In this document: piece after piece, positions 32,935 through 39,109 of the stretch
Layout of the letters: each line of letters begins with the position of its first letter
Position numbering within the stretch: the stretch's first letter is position 1
Origin: Lachnospiraceae bacterium UBA5895
GTDB taxonomy: Bacteria; Bacillota; Clostridia; Lachnospirales; Lachnospiraceae
Direction: 5' to 3'
Assembly: GCA_002431915.1 (NCBI GenBank)
Contig: DJEP01000057.1
Span: 28,467 to 67,575 of the forward strand
Length of the DNA stretch: 39,109 bases
The notes under the pieces: model-generated
The model's database searches: none
What the model saw: the letters and a program-made list of their open reading frames with translations, nothing else
Told to the model about the DNA's origin: nothing
Made by a program: the position numbers and the translations under genes

Positions 32935-34134
32935 TCAGAAATTTTCAAAATAGTCATTTACTTCTGTGATCTCATCGTTTCGTCTGTAGACTCTGGGGAT
33001 TCGCTTGCCCAACGCACAGACAAATTCATAATTAAATCTGCCGGAGAGCTCTCCCAGTTCTTCCGCGGTGATCCGCTCTGTACCGTCCGCACCCAGGAGC
33101 GTCACCTTGTCACCCTCCATAGCTCCGGGGATCTCCGAAATATCCACCATGAACTGATCCATACAGACTCTTCCCAGGATCGGTGCCTTTTTCCCATGGA
33201 TCAGGACATATCCCTTCCCCGACAGGCTTCTGGGATAGCCGTCCCCGTATCCTACGGGGATTGTGGCTACTCTGGTGTCTTTCTGTGCGGTAAACAGTCC
33301 GCCATAGCTGACGCTCTGTCCCGCATGAATCGTCTTACAGTAAACAATATGGCTGTAGAGAGACATCGCTGCCCGTAATGGTACAATATCCTTGCTCACT
33401 TCTTCGGAAGGATACAGACCGTAAGTAGTGATACCCGCACGGACCATATCCATATTCGCCTGGGGCATTTCTAAGATTGCCGCACTGTTGGAGCAATGTC
33501 TGATGGGAATTGTCAGTCCGGCTTCTGTCTGTATTCTGTCAATAAAATTCTGAAAAAGTTCCAACTGGTGGTTCGCTGAAGTCTTATCCGCTTCATCGGA
33601 TTTGGCAAAATGGGTAAAAATCCCCTCCACCTCCAGCTCCGGATGTTCCATAACGAATTTTACGAATTTCAGTCCTTCGTCATCAGGAGTGATACCGATT
33701 CTTCCCATGCCGGTGTCCACTTTGATATGGACCTTCGCCTTCTGTCCGACCTTTGCAGCCGCTGCAACCAGTTCTTCTACCGTGTCCCTGCGGTAGACTG
33801 CCGGACGTATCTCCTCCCGAACCAGTTCTTCATAACAATAAGGGAACGTATAACCAAGGATCAGGATTGGTTTCTTCACGCCCGCTTCCCTGAGTACATG
33901 CGCCTCCTCGTAAGTTGCTGCGGCATAACCGAACATAAAATCCAGCTGTTCCAACATTTTAGCAATAGGTACTCCGCCGTGACCGTAGCCGTCAGTCTTA
34001 ATGACTGCCAGTATTTTTGTATTCTCAGCAATGTTTTCTTTCATATGGACCATGTTCTCCCAGATGGCATCCAGATCCACTTCCGCCCATACCCGTTGAT
34101 AGGACTCTAATTTTTCCTGCAGTTCTCTCGTCAT
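32935..34134 (-). CDS. alr: Alanine racemase
   Basis: This PLP enzyme interconverts L- and D-alanine for peptidoglycan. The 399 residues are the normal length. The PLP lysine is in the motif AVIKTDGYGHG near residue 44, and VKVDTGMGRIGI is the conserved TIM-barrel motif. The second catalytic tyrosine lies in SVSYGGLFTA, and VGYGDGYPR and GRVCMDQFMVDI complete the C-terminal domain. SD is weak (GTGAG). Its frame begins 19 bp after nnrDE. D-alanine also influences spore germination in spore-formers, which could add a second role. Confidence 0.97.
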   Translation of the reverse strand: MTRELQEKLESYQRVWAEVDLDAIWENMVHMKENIAENTKILAVIKTDGYGHGGVPIAKMLEQLDFMFGYAAATYEEAHVLREAGVKKPILILGYTFPYCYEELVREEIRPAVYRRDTVEELVAAAAKVGQKAKVHIKVDTGMGRIGITPDDEGLKFVKFVMEHPELEVEGIFTHFAKSDEADKTSANHQLELFQNFIDRIQTEAGLTIPIRHCSNSAAILEMPQANMDMVRAGITTYGLYPSEEVSKDIVPLRAAMSLYSHIVYCKTIHAGQSVSYGGLFTAQKDTRVATIPVGYGDGYPRSLSGKGYVLIHGKKAPILGRVCMDQFMVDISEIPGAMEGDKVTLLGADGTERITAEELGELSGRFNYEFVCALGKRIPRVYRRNDEITEVNDYFENF

Positions 34135-34153
34135 ATTCTCACGCTTTCTTATT

Positions 34154-35641
34154 TTAATTTTTCATCAGACAGTCGGCGATATCTCCCGCCATCACACCAT
34201 ATTCGGTATGAAGACCGGCCGCCAGGTCTCCTGCCATTCCATGCAGATATACGCCGTAAGTCGCTGCATCCATGGCTTCTGCCCCCTGGGCTAACAGTCC
34301 CAGGATCACACCGGTCAACACATCTCCGCTACCCGCCGTAGCCATTCCGCTGTTGCCCGTGGTATTCAGATAGCAGGCTCCCTGTTCCTTACATACCACA
34401 GTTCTCGCATCCTTGGCAACTGCTATGGCATGAAAACGTTCTGCCAGTATTTTCGCACATGTGGGAAGGTCTTCCTTGCACTCCAGGATCGTCCGCTGAA
34501 GCAGCCTGGACAATTCCCCCACATGAGGCGTCAGAAGGGTCACTCTGCTTTCCAATCCCTGGTTGCGCAGTTTCTCTGCCAGCGCCTTACCACTGTCTTC
34601 TGCCAGCAGATTCAGAGCATCCGCATCCAGCACCAATGGTTTCCTGCTTCTCTCCACTACGGTCTTCAGGCATTGCAGTGCCTGCTCTTCTCTGCCGATG
34701 CCGGGACCGATGGCAATGACATCTGCCCAGTCCAGGCTCTCCGCCAGCTGTCTGCAGGAGCCGTACAGCGCTTCCGGAATCCCCTGCTGTATGATCTGCC
34801 TGTTCTCTTCCGCGGTGATGACCTTCACCATACCGGCTCCGGTACGATAAGCGGCTCTCGCTGCCAGGATTGCCGCACCCGCCATGCCGTTGCTTCCGGC
34901 GACAAGCAATGCTTTACCGAAGGTTCCCTTGTTCCCCGCGGCACTTCTCCTGGTGAGATGTACGGAGCCCTTCTCATAGGTGTACATCTCCGGCTCCTGT
35001 CCCAGAAAGCTCTCCGGACCGATCCCCACACCAGCAGTCCGGACCTCTCCGGCATATTCAGCGCCGGGATGCATCATAAGCCCCCGCTTGCAGAAGCCGA
35101 ACGTGACCGTAACATCTGCCCGGAAAGCACAGCCCAGCACTCTGCCGGTGTCTGAGCAGATACCGCTGGGCACATCCAGTGCCAGTTTAAAGCCTTTTGC
35201 CGCATTCATCTCTTCCACGGCTTCCGCGTAGCTTCCCTCCACAGGGCGGCTTAACCCCACGCCAAACAGGGCATCTACAATCACATTATATTCATCTGCC
35301 TGCGTATTACTGTCTGTCTTCACCGGAAAATGTTGCAGTGTCTGCCACTGCGCCTTCCACTGCCCGGTGGCTTTCTCCGGGTCACCCACGCATTTTACCG
35401 AAACCGTATATCCATCCGCTGCCAGGAGTCTTGCCAGCGCCAGACCGTCGCCGCCATTGTTCCCCATACCCGCAAAAATGAGCACTTTCGTCCGATCTTT
35501 CACGGCATTAAAGCGCTCTTTTATAAAATCCTCCGCTGCCAGAGCCGCTCTTTCCATTAGAACCGGCCCCGGTATGCCGAGGTACTCTATGGTATTCTTA
35601 TCGTATTGTTTCATTTCCTGTGCAGTTACCAGATATTTCAT
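34154..35641 (-). CDS. nnrDE: Bifunctional NAD(P)H-hydrate epimerase/ADP-dependent dehydratase
   Basis: This metabolite-repair enzyme restores NADH and NADPH damaged by hydration. The 495 residues are a fusion. The N-terminal YjeF-N epimerase (about 1-210) has FAGMGNNGGDGLALARLL, DALFGVGLSRPVEG and ALDVPSGICSDTG. The C-terminal ribokinase-like dehydratase (about 225-495) has NKGTFGKALLVAGS, ADVIAIGPGIG, LLTPHVGELSRLL and the catalytic GMATAGSGDVLTGVI, where many relatives read GGTGD. SD GGAG lies ahead of ATG 35641, one base after the coiled-coil gene's stop. The link to Rex is thematic: both concern NAD(H) state. Confidence 0.95.
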   Translation of the reverse strand: MKYLVTAQEMKQYDKNTIEYLGIPGPVLMERAALAAEDFIKERFNAVKDRTKVLIFAGMGNNGGDGLALARLLAADGYTVSVKCVGDPEKATGQWKAQWQTLQHFPVKTDSNTQADEYNVIVDALFGVGLSRPVEGSYAEAVEEMNAAKGFKLALDVPSGICSDTGRVLGCAFRADVTVTFGFCKRGLMMHPGAEYAGEVRTAGVGIGPESFLGQEPEMYTYEKGSVHLTRRSAAGNKGTFGKALLVAGSNGMAGAAILAARAAYRTGAGMVKVITAEENRQIIQQGIPEALYGSCRQLAESLDWADVIAIGPGIGREEQALQCLKTVVERSRKPLVLDADALNLLAEDSGKALAEKLRNQGLESRVTLLTPHVGELSRLLQRTILECKEDLPTCAKILAERFHAIAVAKDARTVVCKEQGACYLNTTGNSGMATAGSGDVLTGVILGLLAQGAEAMDAATYGVYLHGMAGDLAAGLHTEYGVMAGDIADCLMKN

Positions 35642-35642
35642 A

Positions 35643-36281
35643 CTATTTTTGCTCCGGATTATATTTCATGTCAAACAGATTGACCACCTCTGCACCAAAA
35701 ATGTCATGCATGTAGTTGTAGATCTCCTGATTCTGCTGTTCCATTTGCTGTTTCTCGATCAGACGTTTTTTCAGTTCAATGCGGATCGCATTAACCCACT
35801 CCGCAGTCTCATTGATCTGTTTGTCATTATCCTTCATAATATCATAGCAGCATTCCATAGTAAACATCATAAGCTGAAGATTTAATCTTTCGATCTCCCG
35901 GGGGAGATCCTTCAGTTCATCGTCATAAGCTTCCAGCTTCTCATTGCACTCCTCGATCAGCCGCTTATGTTCTTCAATCTGTTTGTTCAGCTTGCTGTTC
36001 TCTCCCTGCTGTTCCGCTTCGTCTACCATGGGAACGATCTCTTTCATCAGCTTCTTTTTCAGATTACGGATATCCTTAGATTCCGTATTGAGCTTTCCCT
36101 GTCTCTTCAACAGCTGATTCAGAGCATTCTCCGTCTCCTTTAACGGAACGGAGCCTGTCTTCTTCAACAGTTTGTACCACTTATTATCCAGGGTGAGTAC
36201 GGGCAGATGTTTCCCCTCAAGTGCACTTTTAAAAGCTTCCTGCCGGTTACTGGCATTTTCTCCTGCGTTATCGTTGCCCAT
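35643..36281 (-). CDS. Conserved coiled-coil protein of unknown function
   Basis: This 212-residue soluble, highly charged protein contains no recognised enzymatic motif. The central region (about residues 50-140) is predicted by eye to form long coiled coils (LLKRQGKLNTESKDIRNLKK, then LNKQIEEHKRLIEECNEKLE). A second charged helix (about 160-195; KKRLIEKQQMEQQNQEIYNY) leads to a C-terminal GAEVVNLFDMKYNPEQ. Two adjacent cysteines (MECCYDI) stand out. It sits between rex and nnrDE; from memory relatives occur at the same place in Lachnospiraceae. SD AAAAGGGAG is good. Nothing indicates the function beyond a possible scaffolding role. Confidence 0.75.
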   Translation of the reverse strand: MGNDNAGENASNRQEAFKSALEGKHLPVLTLDNKWYKLLKKTGSVPLKETENALNQLLKRQGKLNTESKDIRNLKKKLMKEIVPMVDEAEQQGENSKLNKQIEEHKRLIEECNEKLEAYDDELKDLPREIERLNLQLMMFTMECCYDIMKDNDKQINETAEWVNAIRIELKKRLIEKQQMEQQNQEIYNYMHDIFGAEVVNLFDMKYNPEQK

Positions 36282-36340
36282 AATATCACTCCCTTTTATG
36301 CCTTACTTTGCGGTGCGCAAGCGCCCACTCATATACCTGC

Positions 36341-36982
36341 TTATTTTATATCTGAGCTGTAACGGTTAATGTTATACGAAAGTTTCATTAAACTGTCTGA
36401 CAGATGTACATTCTCTACCTGAATTCCCTCCGGAACATTCAGATCCACATGAGCGAAGTTCCAGATAGCACGGATTCCGTTCGCCACCAGCTTGTCAGCC
36501 ACTTCCACGGCGCTTGTCTTGGGAATTGTCAGTACAGCTATATCAATATCATTCTCACGAATAAAGGATTCCAGCCGATCCATAGGCATGATCTTCACGC
36601 CGCGAACATCCTTACCCACCAGTTCCGGATTCGCATCGAACATCCCCTTGAAGATAAAACCACGGCGTTCGAAATTCATATAGTTACCCAGGGCTCTGCC
36701 CAGGTTACCCGCTCCGATAATAACGAAGTTATGCTGCTTATCCAGTCCTAAGATCTTACCAATCTCACGGTACAGATATTCTACATTATATCCGTATCCC
36801 TGCTGACCGAAGCCACCGAAATTATTAAAATCCTGACGTATCTGGGATGCGGTCACCTTCATCAGTCCGGAAAGCTCCTGCGAAGAGATACGTTCTACAC
36901 CTTCATCTTTTAATTCCCCCAAATATCGAAAGTATCTGGGCAGTCTGCCGATCACAGCCTGTGAAATTTCTTTTGCTTCCAA
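36341..36982 (-). CDS. rex: Redox-sensing transcriptional repressor Rex (TTG start)
   Basis: Rex binds DNA when NADH/NAD+ is low and releases it as NADH rises, controlling fermentation genes. The 213 residues comprise an N-terminal winged helix (EAKEISQAVIGRLPRYFRYL, then ISSQELSGLMKVTASQIRQD) and a Rossmann NADH domain with VIIGAGNLGRALGNY. Other Rex hallmarks are FDANPELVG and GIRAIWNFAHVDLNVPEG. I place the start at TTG (36980-36982): GGAGG lies 8 nt upstream, and the protein then begins EAKEIS as typical Rex proteins do. The GTG at 36991 abuts the SD and cannot use it. A TTG start lowers expression, fitting a repressor. Confidence 0.93.
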   Translation of the reverse strand: MEAKEISQAVIGRLPRYFRYLGELKDEGVERISSQELSGLMKVTASQIRQDFNNFGGFGQQGYGYNVEYLYREIGKILGLDKQHNFVIIGAGNLGRALGNYMNFERRGFIFKGMFDANPELVGKDVRGVKIMPMDRLESFIRENDIDIAVLTIPKTSAVEVADKLVANGIRAIWNFAHVDLNVPEGIQVENVHLSDSLMKLSYNINRYSSDIK

Positions 36983-37006
36983 AGCTTCCACCTCCGATTT
37001 TCCTTA

Positions 37007-37069
37007 AGTATACACCATATGTTAAAAACTTGTCAATGAATTGACAGGTTTTCTTCTTTCCGATACAAT
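37007..37069. promoter_or_regulatory. Divergent rex/ABC-F promoters with interlocked -35 boxes and Rex-box-like palindrome
   Basis: The minus-strand promoter for rex is TTGACA (37031-37036), 18-bp spacer, TATACT (37007-37012). The plus-strand promoter for the ABC-F gene is TTGACA (37041-37046), 17-bp spacer, TACAAT (37064-37069). The two -35 boxes lie back to back, 4 bp apart, so together they form the palindrome TGTCAA-TGAA-TTGACA. With flanks it reads TTGTCAATGAATTGACAG (37030-37047), which matches 11 of 14 specified positions of the remembered clostridial Rex box TTGTTAA-N4-TTAACAA. Rex autoregulation is plausible, and polymerases would compete for this site. Confidence 0.75.
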
Positions 37070-37161
37070 GAAATTTAAAAAGCTACGTCGCAAAACTGCT
37101 ATTTTGCAAGTGAGATTCTCATAATTACATTTATCATTAATAACAAAGGATACTTATTACT
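37070..37161 (+). promoter_or_regulatory. Leader of the ABC-F gene with hairpins
   Basis: Transcription should begin near 37076, leaving a leader of about 86 nt. It can form the hairpin GCAAAA-CTGCTA-TTTTGC (37090-37107) and a short dyad TGAGA-T-TCTCA (37111-37121). The SD AAAGGA (37145-37150) is 11 nt before the ATG. ABC-F genes are often controlled by translation-dependent attenuation, but I see neither a clear leader peptide nor a terminator here. Confidence 0.4.
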
Positions 37162-39093
37162 ATGATATTATCTTGTCAGAATATTTCAAAAGCATTTGTG
37201 GAAAATCAGGTATTGAAAAATGTCTCTTTTCATATAGAGGATCACGAAAAGGCTGCCATCGTCGGCATCAACGGTGCCGGGAAAACGACACTGCTCCGCA
37301 TCATCGTAGGGGAAATGACTCCTGATGACGGACAGGTGGTTCTGGCGAAGGATAAGACCCTGGGATACCTTGCGCAGAACAGCACTGTGGACACCTCTCA
37401 CACCATTTACGAGGAACTGTTATCTGTAAAGGCGGATCTGCTGCGTCTGGAGGAAAAGATCCGGGAATGTGAAAACAATATGAAGCATGTCGAAGGGGAT
37501 GCTCTGGAAGACCTTATGAAGCAGTACACCTCTCTCACCCACGCATTCGAGACTGGTGGCGGCTATATCTACCGCAGTGAGCTGGTCGGCGTGTTAAAGG
37601 GACTGGGTTTTACCGAGGACGAATTTTCCAAGCCCGTGGCCACTCTCTCCGGTGGTCAGAAGACCCGCGTGGCTCTGGGCCGTCTTCTGCTGCAGAATCC
37701 GGATCTGATCATCCTGGACGAGCCGACAAATCATCTGGATATGAACTCCATCGCCTGGTTGGAGACCTATCTGCTGAATTATAAGGGTGCCGTTCTCATC
37801 GTCTCCCACGACCGCTATTTTCTGGATCGGATTGCCGGAAAAGTCATCGAGATTGACCAGTCCAAGGCTACGACCTTTATTGGCAATTATTCCGATTATG
37901 CCGTGAAAAAGGAACAGCTGCGCGTGGCTGCCCGGAACGCCTATATGAACCAGCAGCGTGAGATCAAGCATCAGGAAGAGGTCATTGAAAAATTAAAGTC
38001 CTTCAACCGGGAAAAGTCTATCAAGCGCGCAGAAAGCCGGGAGAAAATGCTGGACAAGATCGAAGTACTCGAAAAGCCCTCCGAGGTTCGCACCGATATG
38101 AAGCTGACACTGACACCCCGAATCTTAAGCGGCAACGATGTACTGACTGTGGAGCATTTGTCCAAAAGTTTTGATTCCCATAAGCTGTTCTCGGATGTCA
38201 ATTTTGAGGTCAAGCGTGGTGAGCATGTGGCGATCATCGGCGATAACGGCAGCGGCAAGACCACTTTACTTAAGATCTTAAACGGACTCGTTCCCGCCGA
38301 TCAGGGTACTTTCCGCTTAGGTTCCAATGTGGAGATCGGTTATTACGATCAGGAGCATCATGTACTCCACAGTGAAAAGACGTTATTTGAAGAGATCTCT
38401 GATGATTATCCGTACCTGAACAATACCCAGATCCGCAATGTACTGGCGGCATTTCTGTTCACCGGAGAGGATGTGTTCAAACGCATCAGTGATCTAAGCG
38501 GCGGTGAGCGGGGACGCGTATCTCTCGCCAAGCTGGTACTCTCCAATGCGAACTTCCTGATCCTGGATGAGCCGACGAACCATCTGGATATCATGTCCAA
38601 GGAAATATTGGAAGATGCCCTGAACGGTTACGAAGGGACTATATTATATGTCTCCCACGACCGTTACTTTATCAACCGTACTGCCCACAGGATTCTGGAC
38701 CTGACAGAGGGACAATTCGTAAGTTACGTTGGAAATTATGACTACTATCTGGAAAAACACGACACCGTGATGGCTGCCATCAAGGCTAATGCACCGCAGA
38801 GTGCGGACGCATATAACACAGCTGCCGCTAAGGCTGCAGAATCCGAAGTCAAGCTGGACTGGAAAGCCCAGAAGGAAGAACAGGCGAGACTCCGCAAGAA
38901 AGAAAACGACCTGAAAAAATGCGAAGAAAAGATTGCCGAACTGGAAACCCGCATCTCCGAGATCGACACCGAAATGTCCGATCCCACCATCGGCACCCAG
39001 GTGGCAAAATTGCAGGAACTGACCAAAGAGCAGACCGCCTGTCAGGAGCAGTTGGAAAAATTATATGAACAATGGGAAGAACTGGCGGAGTAA
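37162..39093 (+). CDS. ABC-F family ATPase (ribosome-associated, YdiF-like)
   Basis: This 643-residue soluble protein has two fused ABC ATPase domains and no membrane segments, the ABC-F layout. Domain one has Walker A GINGAGKTTL (about 35-44), signature LSGGQKTRVAL and Walker B LIILDEPTNHLD. The linker between domains (about 240-320, rich in charged helices such as REIKHQEEVIEKLKSF) is the ribosomal P-site tRNA interaction motif. Domain two has GDNGSGKTTL, LSGGERGRVSL and LILDEPTNHLD. A charged C-terminal coiled coil (about 560-643) follows. ABC-F proteins bind the E site and reset stalled translation, and some confer antibiotic resistance, but nothing here shows resistance. It is the only plus-strand gene. 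Confidence 0.92.
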   Translation: MILSCQNISKAFVENQVLKNVSFHIEDHEKAAIVGINGAGKTTLLRIIVGEMTPDDGQVVLAKDKTLGYLAQNSTVDTSHTIYEELLSVKADLLRLEEKIRECENNMKHVEGDALEDLMKQYTSLTHAFETGGGYIYRSELVGVLKGLGFTEDEFSKPVATLSGGQKTRVALGRLLLQNPDLIILDEPTNHLDMNSIAWLETYLLNYKGAVLIVSHDRYFLDRIAGKVIEIDQSKATTFIGNYSDYAVKKEQLRVAARNAYMNQQREIKHQEEVIEKLKSFNREKSIKRAESREKMLDKIEVLEKPSEVRTDMKLTLTPRILSGNDVLTVEHLSKSFDSHKLFSDVNFEVKRGEHVAIIGDNGSGKTTLLKILNGLVPADQGTFRLGSNVEIGYYDQEHHVLHSEKTLFEEISDDYPYLNNTQIRNVLAAFLFTGEDVFKRISDLSGGERGRVSLAKLVLSNANFLILDEPTNHLDIMSKEILEDALNGYEGTILYVSHDRYFINRTAHRILDLTEGQFVSYVGNYDYYLEKHDTVMAAIKANAPQSADAYNTAAAKAAESEVKLDWKAQKEEQARLRKKENDLKKCEEKIAELETRISEIDTEMSDPTIGTQVAKLQELTKEQTACQEQLEKLYEQWEELAE

Positions 39094-39109
39094 ATGGAAA
39101 GTTACGCGT

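Noticed and set aside
37068..37124. An 18-codon basic open frame in front of the ABC-F gene (MKFKKLRRKTAILQVRFS)
   Set aside because: Its ATG overlaps the -10 box and lies upstream of the predicted transcript start, and it has no SD. It cannot be read from the promoter seen.
37111..37140. Fur-box-like AT-rich sequence in the ABC-F leader
   Set aside because: Only TGAGA-T-TCTCA is symmetrical; it does not fit the 7-1-7 Fur pattern.

Overview
The window reads as chromosomal core-genome DNA of a spore-forming, anaerobic Firmicute, most likely a member of the Lachnospiraceae (class Clostridia). The evidence is the gene content: the yqfC-yqfD-phoH-ybeY block, a SpoIIIE/FtsK translocase next to TepA, an alr-mazF pair, formate-tetrahydrofolate ligase, NfnAB, Rex, and an Fe-S scaffold of the long clostridial type. 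The protein sequences also look lachnospiraceal by eye; no database search was run. I see no rRNA, tRNA, CRISPR array, insertion sequence, prophage or attachment site. No gene-free stretch exceeds about 210 bases.

Layout from left to right. All genes lie on the minus strand except the last, so transcription runs right to left. At 1-626 is a truncated NifU-like Fe-S scaffold gene with its own leader. At 833-4394 are ppa and the proline/folate group proB-DUF896-5-FCL-proA, read from a strong sigma-A promoter at 4434-4462. At 4459-8011 are two flavoproteins (a COG2509-type dehydrogenase and a BaiN/HI0933-type oxidoreductase) with a small membrane protein resembling BofC. At 8109-13981 are a MOP-superfamily flippase and the conserved block ybeY, a degenerate PgpH-like HD membrane protein, phoH, yqfD and yqfC, with a candidate sigma-E promoter in front of yqfC. 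At 14015-17405 are pdp, nth, rlmH and a zinc-ribbon membrane protein. At 17477-19792 is nfnB-nfnA. At 19830-27530 are a zinc-ribbon/TPR/chitobiase-domain membrane protein, folD, fhs, ftsK/spoIIIE and tepA. A clear terminator at 27584-27626 ends the next unit, which runs from rex (36982) through a coiled-coil gene, nnrDE, alr, mazF, a CNNM/hemolysin-type protein, yebC and a GT2 glycosyltransferase to a polytopic membrane protein. A divergent ABC-F ATPase gene (37162-39093, plus strand) shares a compact back-to-back promoter region with rex.

How the genes work together. fhs, folD and 5-FCL cover one-carbon folate interconversion. NfnAB balances NADH, NADPH and ferredoxin, Rex senses NADH/NAD+, and NnrDE repairs hydrated NAD(P)H, so redox-cofactor functions recur across the window. 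YqfC, YqfD, SpoIIIE and the BofC-like protein point to endospore formation. The most unusual observations are: a PgpH-position HD protein that has lost nearly all recognisable metal ligands; the interlocked rex/ABC-F promoters, whose two -35 boxes together form a Rex-box-like palindrome; a probable sigma-E promoter that would give a leaderless yqfC mRNA; and a MazF with no adjacent antitoxin gene. I do not see a clearly new multi-gene defence or mobile system here.
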